Shown: positions 21,448 through 32,053 of the stretch, in pieces | Position numbering within the stretch: the first letter of the stretch is position 1 | Layout: every line of letters starts with the position of its first letter | Source: Pelagibacterales bacterium SAG-MED17 | GTDB lineage: Bacteria > Pseudomonadota > Alphaproteobacteria > Pelagibacterales > Pelagibacteraceae | DNA: 64,000 nucleotides | Assembly (NCBI GenBank): GCA_014654115.1 | Contig: JACWDO010000004.1 | Coordinates: forward strand, 1 to 64,000 | Direction: 5' to 3' | Notes under the pieces: model-generated | Told to the model about the DNA's origin: nothing | Seen by the model: only the letters and a program-made list of their open reading frames with translations | The model's database searches: none | Program-made: the position numbers and the translations under genes

Positions 21448-22779
21448 TTATTTACCTATACAAAAATCACTAAAAATCGACCCTAATATTTCTTCAACGT
21501 CTACTTTTCCTACTATCATACCTAGGTGTCTTGTTGCTAACCTCAAATCTTCTGCAGCTTTATCGAAATCTTCCTGAGAGTTTTTTTCTTCAAAGTTTTT
21601 TAAATTTTGAAGGCAAGCTTCTAAACTTCGCCTATGTCTTTCTCTGGTAATTAAAGTTTCATTTGAACTAACAAATTTATTTTTTAATTTATCTTTAATT
21701 CTAATTATTAACTCGTCTAAGTTTGTTTCGTTTTTAATTGATAAAAAAATTGGATTAAATTTTGAAATTTGTTGATTGATATTATTATAACCAAGATCTA
21801 TTTTATTAATCACAATTATTGATTTTTCGCTTACTAAATCGTTCAGAAACCCAGTAAAATCAATACTTTTTGGCTCTATTACTATTATATTTAAGTCGGC
21901 ATCCTCAGCACGTTTGAGAGCTAATTTAATTCCCTTTCTTTCAATCTCATTTCGAGATTCTCTTATTCCAGCAGTGTCAGAAATCACAACAGGATAACCA
22001 TCTAAATTTAAATGAGCTTCGATAACATCTCTCGTTGTTCCTGCAATTTCTGAAACGATAGCTACATCACGATTAGATAGATGATTTAGTAAAGAAGATT
22101 TTCCTGCATTGGCTGGTCCAATAATTGCAATCTTAAAACCTTCCCTAATTCTTTCTCCAACTTTTTGATCATCCAAAACTTTTTCAATTTCTTTTCTTAC
22201 TTTTTGAGAGTTATTTTTTATATTTTCAATTACCTCATCTGGAAGGTCTTCTTCTGGAAAATCAATTTTAGCTTCAACGTTTGATAAAATTTTTAAAAGT
22301 TTTTCTCTAAGTGAATTAAACTTTTCAGAACTTTTCCCACTCATTATTTTAAGGGCTTGTTGTCTTTGTATTTCTGTTTCAGCAGAAATTAAATCTGAAA
22401 TACTTTCAGCTTTTAAAAGATTAATTTTTTCATTTTGAAAAGCTATTTTTGTAAACTCTCCAGGTTCAGCTAAACGACAATCTTCAAATTTTGATAATTG
22501 ATCTAATATTGACCTAACAACTGCTATGCTACCGTGCACATGTATTTCAGCCATGTCCTCACCTGTGTAGCTCTCTGGGCCTGGAAACCACAATAATATG
22601 CCTTCGTCTATCAGCTCAGAATTATTGATTTTATTGAATTTTTTTAATGTTGCAACTCGAGGAGGTGGCATTTCACCATTTGTAATACTCGATATAATTT
22701 TTTTTGTGTGAATTCCAGATACACGAACAACTGCTATACCTGAAACTCCAGGACCTGATGAAAGCGCATATATGTTCAT
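21448..22779 (-). CDS. mnmE: tRNA modification GTPase MnmE
   Basis: GPANAGKSSLLN, GTTRDVIE, DTAGIR, C-terminal FCIGK. Confidence 0.98.
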   Translation of the reverse strand: MNIYALSSGPGVSGIAVVRVSGIHTKKIISSITNGEMPPPRVATLKKFNKINNSELIDEGILLWFPGPESYTGEDMAEIHVHGSIAVVRSILDQLSKFEDCRLAEPGEFTKIAFQNEKINLLKAESISDLISAETEIQRQQALKIMSGKSSEKFNSLREKLLKILSNVEAKIDFPEEDLPDEVIENIKNNSQKVRKEIEKVLDDQKVGERIREGFKIAIIGPANAGKSSLLNHLSNRDVAIVSEIAGTTRDVIEAHLNLDGYPVVISDTAGIRESRNEIERKGIKLALKRAEDADLNIIVIEPKSIDFTGFLNDLVSEKSIIVINKIDLGYNNINQQISKFNPIFLSIKNETNLDELIIRIKDKLKNKFVSSNETLITRERHRRSLEACLQNLKNFEEKNSQEDFDKAAEDLRLATRHLGMIVGKVDVEEILGSIFSDFCIGK

Positions 22780-22826
22780 TAAATTATTATAGTTTTATAT
22801 TGGGCATAATTATATAATTTTTATTA

Positions 22827-23687
22827 ATGATTATATGGTTAGCATCTTATCCTAAGAGTGGAAATACATGGGTAAGATCTTTTATAGCTTCTTTACTGTT
22901 TAACGAAAATGATAATTTAAGTTTAAAAAATTTGTCAAACATACCTCAATTTCCACTTAGATCATATTTTAACAACTTTGTTAATAATCATGAAATTGAT
23001 GATTTAAAGAAAGTATCTTCATATTGGATTAAATCCCAACAAATAATTAATTTAGATAAAAAGGTAAAATTTTTTAAGACACATCATGCCTTGTGTAAGA
23101 TTAATAGTTCAATTTTTACAAATTATGAAAATTCGTTAGGGGTAATTTATATTGTTAGAGATCCTAGAAATGTTATTTCATCAATTAAATATCATTTTTC
23201 AAAAGAAAATTATATTGAAGCTAAAAATTTTTTATTTGATGAAAATAAATGTTTAGGTAAAAAGTTTGATGAAACTTCTAAAGATAAAAATAGAGATATA
23301 GTCACTCTAATAGCATCATGGAAGACACATTATAATTCATGGAAAAATTTTAAAAAAAATTATCTTTTGATAAAATATGAAAATTTAGTTTCTAATCCTT
23401 ATGAAGAATTTACAAAAATTTCAGAATACTTAGCAAAATTAATTAACATAAAAATACAGGAAGATAAGATACTGAAGGCAGTTGAAAATAATAACTTTGA
23501 AAATTTAAAAAAAATTGAAAATAGAGATGGCTTTGCAGAACAAGCTAAAGATACAAATACAGGGAAAACAAAAAGTTTTTTTAACTTGGGCCCTAAAAAT
23601 AAATGGCAGGAAAAATTAAATATTGAGATTAGTCAAAGTATTGAAGAAAAATTCGAAATTGAAATGAAGGAATTAGGTTATTTGTAA
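22827..23687 (+). CDS. Sulfotransferase-domain protein
   Basis: WLASYPKSGNTWVRSFI 5'-PSB motif, VIYIVRDPRNVISS 3'-PB motif. Confidence 0.9.
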   Translation: MIIWLASYPKSGNTWVRSFIASLLFNENDNLSLKNLSNIPQFPLRSYFNNFVNNHEIDDLKKVSSYWIKSQQIINLDKKVKFFKTHHALCKINSSIFTNYENSLGVIYIVRDPRNVISSIKYHFSKENYIEAKNFLFDENKCLGKKFDETSKDKNRDIVTLIASWKTHYNSWKNFKKNYLLIKYENLVSNPYEEFTKISEYLAKLINIKIQEDKILKAVENNNFENLKKIENRDGFAEQAKDTNTGKTKSFFNLGPKNKWQEKLNIEISQSIEEKFEIEMKELGYL

Positions 23688-23691
23688 ATAT

Positions 23692-24963
23692 TTATGAAGG
23701 TTTATTCATTGAGTTAAAGAACTCAGCATTATTTTTTGTAGTCTTTAACTTAGAATTAATAAAATCGATGGCATCCATAGATCCCATAGGAGCAATTATT
23801 CTTCTTAAAACATTCATTTTTTGAAGATCATTTTTGTCAAAAATTAATTCCTCTCTTCTTGTTCCTGATTTAGTAATATCAATTGCAGGGTAAATTCTTT
23901 TCTCTGAAATTTTTCTATCTAAAATTGTTTCACTATTTCCAGTACCTTTAAATTCCTCAAAAATTACTTCATCCATTCTACTTCCCGTATCAATAAGAGC
24001 AGTAGCTATAATTGTTAATGATCCACCTTCTTCAATATTTCTGGCTGCACCAAAAAACCTTTTGGGTCTTTGAAGAGCATTAGCATCTACTCCACCAGTT
24101 AAAACTTTTCCTGAACTTGGTACAACTGCATTATAGGCTCTTCCTAATCTTGTTATAGAATCTAAAAGTATTACGACATCTTTTTTATGTTCCGTCAGTC
24201 TTTTAGCTTTTTCGATAACCATTTCAGCAACAGCTACATGTCGTTGAGCCGGTTCATCAAAAGTTGAGCTTATAACTTCACCTTTAACTGTTCTTTGCAT
24301 ATCTGTTACTTCTTCCGGTCTTTCGTCAATTAATAAAACCATAAGATAACATTCGGGATGATTGGCTGTTATAGAATTTGCAATACTTTGCAAAATCATT
24401 GTTTTCCCTGCTTTAGGTGGAGATATAATCAATGATCTTTGACCTTTACCTATTGGGCTAACTAGATCAATTAGTCTTGGAGTAAGATCTGGTCTTTTTT
24501 CAATCTTATTTGTTTCAACTTCCATACCTAATTGCTTATTAGGGTAGAGAGGAGTTAAGTTATCAAAAGCAATTTTATGTTTGAATTGCTCAGGTTTTTC
24601 AAAATTTATTTTACTAACTTGAAGAAGTGCAAAATATCTTTCTCCTTCTTTTGGAGATCTAATAGGACCTTCAACACTGTCACCTGTTCTTAATCCAAAT
24701 CTTCTAATTTGACTCGGACTTACATATATATCATCTGCTCCTGGTAAATAATTTGACTCCATTGCTCTAAGAAATCCAAATCCATCTTGGAGTAGCTGTA
24801 ATACGCCTCCGCCAGTTATTTCTTCTCCCTTTTCTGCAAGCTTTTTTAAAATTGCAAAATAAATTTCTTGTCTTCGGAGTGTGCTGGCGTTTTCAATGCC
24901 CAGCTTTTCAGCTTCAGTGATTAACTTTTCGGAAGATTTTTCTTTTAATTCTTGGATGTTCAT
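23692..24963 (-). CDS. rho: Transcription termination factor Rho
   Basis: [49 protein letters not shown]; probable start [10 protein letters not shown] (track start 25020 is likely too long). Confidence 0.98.
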   Translation of the reverse strand: MNIQELKEKSSEKLITEAEKLGIENASTLRRQEIYFAILKKLAEKGEEITGGGVLQLLQDGFGFLRAMESNYLPGADDIYVSPSQIRRFGLRTGDSVEGPIRSPKEGERYFALLQVSKINFEKPEQFKHKIAFDNLTPLYPNKQLGMEVETNKIEKRPDLTPRLIDLVSPIGKGQRSLIISPPKAGKTMILQSIANSITANHPECYLMVLLIDERPEEVTDMQRTVKGEVISSTFDEPAQRHVAVAEMVIEKAKRLTEHKKDVVILLDSITRLGRAYNAVVPSSGKVLTGGVDANALQRPKRFFGAARNIEEGGSLTIIATALIDTGSRMDEVIFEEFKGTGNSETILDRKISEKRIYPAIDITKSGTRREELIFDKNDLQKMNVLRRIIAPMGSMDAIDFINSKLKTTKNNAEFFNSMNKPS

Positions 24964-25022
24964 GTGTGGAAGTTTTTTTTTAAGATAACTGATATATATA
25001 TACTGGTATAAAAATTTCAACC

Positions 25023-25457
25023 CTAGATAGGCTTAAAAACTACAATAAAAACAATAAAAATTAGCAAAATTGTGGGTATTTCATTGATAATCCTATAAAA
25101 TTTTGATGATTTTGTGTTTTCTTTTGACTTTAATAAACGCATACATCTTCCAAGATACTCATGATAAATTGTTAAAATTACTACTAAAAGAATTTTAATT
25201 TGTAGCCACAGGTAAGCAAAACTTTCAATCCCGTTTATCCAAATTAAGATAATACCAAAGAGCCAAGATAAAATCATGGCCGGTCTCATTATGTAATTAT
25301 ATAATTTTCTTTCCATAGTTTCGAAAATCTCAGTTACATTTTCTTTTTCAATATTCTCAACATGATAAACAAATATTCTTGGTAAATACAAAAGTCCAGC
25401 CATCCAAGAAATTACTGCTATTAGATGAAGTGATTTAAATAAAAGATAGCCGCTCAT
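25023..25457 (-). CDS. hemJ: HemJ-type protoporphyrinogen oxidase
   Basis: [25 protein letters not shown], in hem cluster. Confidence 0.9.
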   Translation of the reverse strand: MSGYLLFKSLHLIAVISWMAGLLYLPRIFVYHVENIEKENVTEIFETMERKLYNYIMRPAMILSWLFGIILIWINGIESFAYLWLQIKILLVVILTIYHEYLGRCMRLLKSKENTKSSKFYRIINEIPTILLIFIVFIVVFKPI

Positions 25458-25460
25458 TAA

Positions 25461-26453
25461 TTATAAGTTTTTTGAAACTAGATTTTTGAATAAAGCTATA
25501 TGATCTTCATTGTCATTTAAACATGGCACCATTTCAAAATTTTCACCACCTGAATTTATAAAGCTTTCTTTTCCTTGAATAGATATTTCCTCTAAAGTTT
25601 CAACGCAATCTGACGAAAATCCAGGGCAAATTACCAAAATATTTTTTTTATTTTCTTTGGGTAGAGCTTCAAAAGTTTTATCAGTATAAGGTTGTAACCA
25701 TTCTTGCGGACCAAATCTTGATTGAAATGTTGTTTTAATTTCAATGTCTTTATATTTTTCAGAAATTAGCCTAGTAGTTTTGTGACAGTAACAATGGTAT
25801 GGATCTCCTTTGTCGAAATATTTTTTTGGAATTCCATGATAAGATGCTACTATCAGATCTGGTTTCCAATTAATTTCATTAATTTTCTTTACAATACTAT
25901 TTTTGATTGCTTCTATATAAAGAGGTTCCGACTCATAATGTGGAATTATTTTAAGATTTGGTTGCCATCTCATTTTCATTAACGTTCTATAAACTTCATC
26001 GCAAACTGTTGCTGTTGTTGCAGCAGCGTATTGAGGGTATAGAGGAAGTATAATTAAATTTTCACAACCTCTCTCTTGAAGTGCATAAATTTTTCTTTTG
26101 ATGCTTGGGTTTCCATATCTCATGGCAAAATCAACAACTAAATTATTGTTACTTATTTCTTTAGACAATTTCTTTGCTTGGCTCTCTGTAAAATATCTTA
26201 GCGGAGACATATTTATATCCTTCATCCATATCTTTTTGTAAGCTCTAGCAGTTTTGGACGGTCTAAAAGTAAGTATAAATAAGTTAAGTATTACTTGCCA
26301 AATTAAGGGGTTTACCTCGATAACTCTTCTATCTGATAAAAATTCCTTTAAGTACTTTCTTATATCCCACCAGCTAGTGGAATCTGGTGTCCCAAGGTTT
26401 ACAATTAAAACTCCTGTCTTGCCATAATTAACTTTTGGGTGATCTAGTGTCAT
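25461..26453 (-). CDS. hemH: Ferrochelatase
   Basis: VLIVNLGTPDS, LIVASYHGIPKKYFDKGDPY, ICPGFSSDCVETLEE. Confidence 0.97.
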   Translation of the reverse strand: MTLDHPKVNYGKTGVLIVNLGTPDSTSWWDIRKYLKEFLSDRRVIEVNPLIWQVILNLFILTFRPSKTARAYKKIWMKDINMSPLRYFTESQAKKLSKEISNNNLVVDFAMRYGNPSIKRKIYALQERGCENLIILPLYPQYAAATTATVCDEVYRTLMKMRWQPNLKIIPHYESEPLYIEAIKNSIVKKINEINWKPDLIVASYHGIPKKYFDKGDPYHCYCHKTTRLISEKYKDIEIKTTFQSRFGPQEWLQPYTDKTFEALPKENKKNILVICPGFSSDCVETLEEISIQGKESFINSGGENFEMVPCLNDNEDHIALFKNLVSKNL

Positions 26454-27451
26454 TTGAAATTTCTTACAATATTGATCAAGTTTTCAACCATTTCAATTTT
26501 AGTTTCAGGCAGTATACCGTGGCCTAAGTTAAATATATATGGATGGTCTTTAAAAATGCTCAGATATTTTTCAACTTTGTTCTTTAGATTTATTTGGTCA
26601 GTTAATAAAATTGTTGGGTCAAGGCCACCTTGTATTGGTATTTTTATTTCCTTAATTATTTTTTTTGGGTCAACATCATAATCTATGTTTACAGCATCAG
26701 GCTTAACTATTTCACAAAAATTTTTATAATCTTTAATGCCTCTTGGGAAACAAATAACAGGAACCCCTAATTGTTTTACGTATTCAACAATTTTTAATGT
26801 GGGTTCATAAATATACTCTGGAATTTCGTTTTCTAGCAATCCAGCCCAACTATCAAAAATTTGAATTACTTTAGCACCAGCATCAACTTGATTTTTAATG
26901 TGAAGTTTTAAAAATTTATCTATTATTGTTAGTAATTTATTTATCAACAAATCATCTTTATAAAATTCACTTGATAAACCTTTTTTTGGAGATGATTTAT
27001 TTATCATATAAACAAGGATTGTCCAAGGAGCCCCAACAAAACCTATCATATCTCGATTTGTCATTATTGGATTTTTAGACGTCTTAGAAATTGCTTCATA
27101 AACTTTTGAAAGATTTTCTGTAAAGTTTATTTCATCTATCTTATTTATTTTCTCTATTTCTATATCTCCTAGCTTAGGACCATAATTTTTTTCAAATTCA
27201 ACCCTCTGCCCAATTCCATAAGGTAACATTAAAATATCAGAGAAAATTACTGCACCATCAAAACCAAATCTTTTTATAGGTTGAAGAGTAATTTCAGATG
27301 CCAAATCACTATTTAAGCATAATTTAATAAAATTTTGATTTTCTTTTCTTATCTCTCGGAATTCAGGAAGATATCTTCCTGCTTGTCTCATTAACCATAT
27401 AGGATTAATTTTAGTATCTTTATTTTTAATACAGTTAGTTATGGGACTCAT
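26450..27451 (-). CDS. hemE: Uroporphyrinogen decarboxylase
   Basis: PIWLMRQAGRYLPEFR, FSDILMLPYG, FNLGHGILPET. Confidence 0.98.
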   Translation of the reverse strand: MSPITNCIKNKDTKINPIWLMRQAGRYLPEFREIRKENQNFIKLCLNSDLASEITLQPIKRFGFDGAVIFSDILMLPYGIGQRVEFEKNYGPKLGDIEIEKINKIDEINFTENLSKVYEAISKTSKNPIMTNRDMIGFVGAPWTILVYMINKSSPKKGLSSEFYKDDLLINKLLTIIDKFLKLHIKNQVDAGAKVIQIFDSWAGLLENEIPEYIYEPTLKIVEYVKQLGVPVICFPRGIKDYKNFCEIVKPDAVNIDYDVDPKKIIKEIKIPIQGGLDPTILLTDQINLKNKVEKYLSIFKDHPYIFNLGHGILPETKIEMVENLINIVRNFK

Positions 27452-27735
27452 ATAAATAGATATATATTATTTACTGTATTAGTATTATGTATTGTGAATA
27501 ACGTAAATTAGTCAATTACCACAGTTAATTAACTTTTTATTAACATTCTCAATATTAAATTAGCAAGGTATTTCAAGCTTTAATTAACTTTTTCGTCATT
27601 TTTTACATATTAAGTATAACTATAATAACAATTTATAATTTGGTTAACTAAAGGGGAAAAAAGCTAACTTAATTCTACCTAAAGCCTAAATCTGCATTTT
27701 TCTTATTTTACTAATAGTTTATAAACATCTTATAC
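27452..27735. other. oriC: Probable chromosomal replication origin (oriC)
   Basis: AT-rich 284-nt gap between divergent hemE and ppsR; alphaproteobacterial oriC synteny; TTATTCACA DnaA box at 27493-27501(-). Confidence 0.75.
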
Positions 27736-28563
27736 ATGAGAAACTTATACCAAATTTATTTGATATCAGATTCAACAGGTGAAACTCTTGATAGAATTTT
27801 TCTAGCTTTAAAAGCTCAGTTCCCTAATTTTGAGTATGAAACTAATAACTTTTCATTTACTAGAACAGAAAGTCAAACTCTAAGCATCTTAAAACAAGCA
27901 AGAGAAGATAAAAATTCAATAATTTTATACACTATTGTAAATAGTAAATTAGCAAAGTATCTTACAGAGAAAGCCTATGAGAGAAATATACCTTGTTTTG
28001 GGGTTCTTGGAGACTTAATTTTAAATTTTTCAAAAGTCTTAAACCAAAAAGCATCTCACCAACCAAGTGGTCAACATATTTTAAACGAGGAATATTACGA
28101 TAGAATTGAAGCCATTCAGTTCACAATGAACCATGATGATGGAAACCAATTAGATGATGTAGAAAAATCTGATATTATTCTTTTAGGTGTTAGTAGAACA
28201 AGCAAAACCCCAACATCAATTTACCTTGCTAATAGAGGTTTTAAGACATCCAATATTCCGTTGGTTAACAAAGATTCTATACCAAGCAAAGTTATGAAAA
28301 AAAATTTTATGCCATGTGTTGTTGGTTTAGTTACCGAAGCTGAGCGATTATATGATTTGAGAAAAAATAGACTAACTTCTTTAAAGGAAGATCAAAATAG
28401 TGAATATGTTAATATAGATAAAATTCGAGATGAATTAGATAGTGCTAGACAAATATTTAAAGAGAATAATTGGCCGACTATTGATGTAACAAGAAAGTCT
28501 GTTGAGGAAACAGCTGCATCCGTAATTAAAATATATGAAATAAAAAGTAAAAAAAATGCCTAA
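27736..28563 (+). CDS. ppsR: PEP synthase regulatory protein (DUF299 kinase/pyrophosphorylase)
   Basis: YLISDSTGETL, FGVLGDLI, LLGVSRTSKTPTSIYLANRG. Confidence 0.95.
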   Translation: MRNLYQIYLISDSTGETLDRIFLALKAQFPNFEYETNNFSFTRTESQTLSILKQAREDKNSIILYTIVNSKLAKYLTEKAYERNIPCFGVLGDLILNFSKVLNQKASHQPSGQHILNEEYYDRIEAIQFTMNHDDGNQLDDVEKSDIILLGVSRTSKTPTSIYLANRGFKTSNIPLVNKDSIPSKVMKKNFMPCVVGLVTEAERLYDLRKNRLTSLKEDQNSEYVNIDKIRDELDSARQIFKENNWPTIDVTRKSVEETAASVIKIYEIKSKKNA

Positions 28564-29140
28564 TATTATTTTGGCTTCAAAAAGTAAAGTTAGAAAAGAA
28601 ATACTGGATAATCATAACGTGCCCTGTAATGTTGAGGCATCAAATGTAGATGAAGAACCAGTAAAAGAAAGTTTACTTAAAGAAGGTGCTTCACCTGAAA
28701 TTATTTCTAAAAACCTCGCTGAATTAAAAGCTAATAAAGTAAGCAATAAAATGACTAATAGCTTAGTTTTAGGAGCAGATAGTGTAATTGATCTAACCGG
28801 TGAGTTAATATCCAAACCAGAGAGTAGGGACGAAGCACTTAACATTTTAAAAAAACTTAATGGAAAAAGGCACTCTTTGATTAGTTCAGTTTGTATATCA
28901 AAAAATGGCTCAATGATTTGGAATTCTACAGATAAAGCACATTTAACAATGAAAAATTTTTCTGAAAATGAATTAATAGAGTATCTAAATAAAATAAGTG
29001 ATGAAAATTTATATGCATATAATGTTTACCAAATTGAAGGCGAGGGAAAAAATTTATTTTCAAATATCGATGGAGATGAGGATACAATAATGGGCCTTCC
29101 CATAAAAAAAATCAAGGAGTATTTAAAACTTCAAAAATGA
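28556..29140 (+). CDS. maf: Maf-like nucleotide pyrophosphatase
   Basis: IILASKSKVRKEIL, LGADSVI, YQIEGEGKNLF. Confidence 0.94.
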   Translation: MPNIILASKSKVRKEILDNHNVPCNVEASNVDEEPVKESLLKEGASPEIISKNLAELKANKVSNKMTNSLVLGADSVIDLTGELISKPESRDEALNILKKLNGKRHSLISSVCISKNGSMIWNSTDKAHLTMKNFSENELIEYLNKISDENLYAYNVYQIEGEGKNLFSNIDGDEDTIMGLPIKKIKEYLKLQK

Positions 29141-29928
29141 AAAATTTTTTAGTAATTGGAAATCCAATAGAACATTCATTATCTCCTAAATTACATAATT
29201 ACTGGATAAAAATAAATAATTTAAATGCAATTTATAATAAAAAAAAATTAGAAATTTCTGAGTTAGAAATTTTAATTAAAGATGTAAGAGAGAGAAAAAT
29301 TCACGGTATTAATGTTACTGTCCCATTTAAAAATAATATTATTCCGTTTTTAGATAAATTATCTAGTGAAGCTGAAAAAACACAATCAGTTAATACCATC
29401 TATTTAAAAGATGATATAGTCGTTGGTCATAATACAGATATAGAAGGTTTTGAGTTAGCTATTAAAAATATAAAGTATGACGTTTCAGGAAAAAAAGTAT
29501 TATTATTGGGTGCAGGAGGCGTCTCTCCCTCAATTATATTGGCTTTAAGCAAAATGCGAGCTAATAAAATTTTAATAAGTAACAGAACGCAAAGCAAAGC
29601 TGAAAATTTAAAAAAGACTTTTAAAGAAATCGAGATAGTAGAATGGGGAGCAATCCCCAATTTTGATATGATTATTAATGCTACTAGTTTAGGTTTAAAA
29701 GATAATGAAAATATCAACATAGATTATTCCAAAGTTGGTTCAGGTAAGTTATTTTATGATGTTATATATAATCCTTCTGAAACTAAATTTTTAAAATCTG
29801 CAAAAAAAACTGGAAATAAGGGAGAAAATGGTAAAAAAATGTTTATTTACCAGGCACAAGCTTCTTTTAAAATATGGAATAGTTTAGAACCCACCATAGA
29901 TGAAAAAGTTATGGAGCTTGTAAATTGA
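29137..29928 (+). CDS. aroE: Shikimate dehydrogenase
   Basis: GNPIEHSLSPKLHN, GINVTVPFKN, GHNTDIEGF, LLGAGGVSPSI. Confidence 0.97.
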   Translation: MKNFLVIGNPIEHSLSPKLHNYWIKINNLNAIYNKKKLEISELEILIKDVRERKIHGINVTVPFKNNIIPFLDKLSSEAEKTQSVNTIYLKDDIVVGHNTDIEGFELAIKNIKYDVSGKKVLLLGAGGVSPSIILALSKMRANKILISNRTQSKAENLKKTFKEIEIVEWGAIPNFDMIINATSLGLKDNENINIDYSKVGSGKLFYDVIYNPSETKFLKSAKKTGNKGENGKKMFIYQAQASFKIWNSLEPTIDEKVMELVN

Positions 29929-30512
29929 TTAAAATTGCTGTGCTTGGTGATATTGGGTCAGGAAAGAGTTTTGTTGCAAAACAATTTGGCTACCCAGTAT
30001 TTGATGCTGATAAAGAAGTCACAAAGATTTATAGAAGTGATAGGTCGTGTTATAAAAAAATTAAAAAAAATTTTCCAAGTTTTATTAATTCAAAAATAAT
30101 AAAAAAAAATGAGCTTGGAAATGTCATAAGAGAAAATAAAAAAAATCTAAAAAAAATTTCAGATATAGTCCATCCAATAGTAAGAAAAAGAATGCATAGT
30201 TTTATTAAAAAGAATAATAAAAAAAAAATGTTGGTTTTTGATATACCTCTCTTGGTTGAAAATAAACTGTATGATAAAAATTTTTATTTAATTTTCATTC
30301 AAGCCGCTAAAAATGAAATTGATATAAGACTTAAAAAAAGACCACTTTATAATAAAAATATTATAAATAGTCTTAGAAAAGCTCAAAAATCTCTTCTTTA
30401 TAAGAAAAAGATTTCCAATTTTATTTTAAAAAATAATTTTAAACTTCAAACTGTAAAAAAAAGAATTAAAATAATTAAGAAAGAAATAATTAATGAAAGA
30501 AATAGTTCTTGA
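29925..30512 (+). CDS. coaE: Dephospho-CoA kinase
   Basis: VLGDIGSGKSFVAKQFG, VFDADKEV, VFDIPLLVENKLY. Confidence 0.94.
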   Translation: MIKIAVLGDIGSGKSFVAKQFGYPVFDADKEVTKIYRSDRSCYKKIKKNFPSFINSKIIKKNELGNVIRENKKNLKKISDIVHPIVRKRMHSFIKKNNKKKMLVFDIPLLVENKLYDKNFYLIFIQAAKNEIDIRLKKRPLYNKNIINSLRKAQKSLLYKKKISNFILKNNFKLQTVKKRIKIIKKEIINERNSS

Positions 30513-31158
30513 TACTGAAACAACCGGTTTATCTGTTAGAGATGGACACCGAATAGTTGAAATTGGATGTATAGAGTTAGATAATTTAGTACCCACAAAA
30601 AATATATTTCATTTTTATTTAAATCCTGAAAGAAAAGTATCTGAAAAAGCATTTGAGGTTCATGGATATTCAGATGAATTTTTATCAACTAAGCAAAAAT
30701 TTGCTGAAATAGCTGATGATTTTATTGAATTTATAAAGGATAAGAAGATTATAATCCATAACGCAGAGTTCGATATTGGTCATCTAAATAACGAATTAGC
30801 TTTAGTAGGTAAAAAAAAAATAAATATTTCGAATGTTATAGATACCTTAGAATTAGCTAGAAATAAATTTCCTGGATCAGGTATTAGTCTTGATGCGTTA
30901 TGTAAAAGGTTTAGAATCGATAATTCAAAAAGAATGAAGCATACTGCTTTGATTGATTGTGAGTTACTTGCAAAAGTCTATATAAATTTAATTGACCAAA
31001 AAGAACCAACTCTGAATCTAGCAGACAATAATGAGTCTAAGGTTTCAATAAGTGAAGGTAGTTTGGAATATTTTAAAAAAGTAATTATTCCATCTGAGAA
31101 GGAATTGTCTGATCATAAAGAATTTCTAAAAAGAAACTTAAAAAAAAATTTTTTTTAG
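30493..31158 (+). CDS. dnaQ: DNA polymerase III epsilon subunit
   Basis: EIVLDTETTGLSVRDGHRIVEIGCIE, HNAEFDIGHLNNEL, HTALIDCELLA. Confidence 0.96.
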   Translation: MKEIVLDTETTGLSVRDGHRIVEIGCIELDNLVPTKNIFHFYLNPERKVSEKAFEVHGYSDEFLSTKQKFAEIADDFIEFIKDKKIIIHNAEFDIGHLNNELALVGKKKINISNVIDTLELARNKFPGSGISLDALCKRFRIDNSKRMKHTALIDCELLAKVYINLIDQKEPTLNLADNNESKVSISEGSLEYFKKVIIPSEKELSDHKEFLKRNLKKNFF

Positions 31159-31577
31159 TTTAATCTTTCATTATATAATTTTTCAAAATCAATTTTAGAA
31201 CCAAATTTTAAATCAGGTAAACCAGAGTTTCTTAAAATATTTAAAAATTTATTCTCTAATTCTGGATATATTTTTGTTTGTAAGTCACATAGAACAATTT
31301 TTTCCAGCTCATTTTTTTTAATTTGCACATCTAATATATCAATTGCAGTTGCATATTTAATTTGGAAAAAACCTTTTTCCTGTTTCTTATTTGGGTTTTC
31401 GTAAGTTAAAGTTGTAAGAACTTCTATCATTTTTCTTTTTAATGGCTTTGATTTTATATCAACTTTCATTTGATATTCTGGAATAGTGTTCCTAATTGTA
31501 ATCAGAGTCTCTGGGCTAGGTATTTCTACTGACAAATCTTGAATATAACTGACGATTATTTTATATTTATTTTCCAT
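31155..31577 (-). CDS. secB: Protein-export chaperone SecB
   Basis: IVSYIQDLSVEIPSP, position opposite dnaQ. Confidence 0.87.
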   Translation of the reverse strand: MENKYKIIVSYIQDLSVEIPSPETLITIRNTIPEYQMKVDIKSKPLKRKMIEVLTTLTYENPNKKQEKGFFQIKYATAIDILDVQIKKNELEKIVLCDLQTKIYPELENKFLNILRNSGLPDLKFGSKIDFEKLYNERLN

Positions 31578-31995
31578 CCTTATCCTCTATATCCTCATAC
31601 TCACCCTCTATGTAATCTTTTTCGCTAGTCCTATTTTTTTTTTTAGATGAATATTTTTTTGTATATTTACTTAAAATTATTTTTCTTGTAACTGGGAAAA
31701 CTAATAAAATACCGATTATGTCTGTTGCAAAGCCTGGTAAAATTAATAGTAAAGCCGCAAAAGCAATTGCAGCTCCAGAAATAATTTCATAAAGAGGCAT
31801 TTCGTTTTTAAATAATTGTGACATTCCGGAACGCAATGTGTTAAACCCTTCATATCTCGCGTACCAAATACCTGCAACTGCAGTTATTGCTATTAGTAAA
31901 ATGGTGTTTAATGCACCTATTTGTGAGCCAACTTTTATGAAAAGGTAAATTTCGATTAAAGGTATCCCTAAAATAAGAATTATTGCTGTGTTCAT
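31567..31995 (-). CDS. fxsA: FxsA family membrane protein
   Basis: GIPLIEIYLFIKVGSQIGALNTI, LLILPGFATDIIGILL. Confidence 0.92.
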   Translation of the reverse strand: MNTAIILILGIPLIEIYLFIKVGSQIGALNTILLIAITAVAGIWYARYEGFNTLRSGMSQLFKNEMPLYEIISGAAIAFAALLLILPGFATDIIGILLVFPVTRKIILSKYTKKYSSKKKNRTSEKDYIEGEYEDIEDKDGK

Positions 31996-32053
31996 TTGTC
32001 TATAATGTAAATTGCAGGTTGAAATTAATCAACATAGTAAATATTATTAGTAT

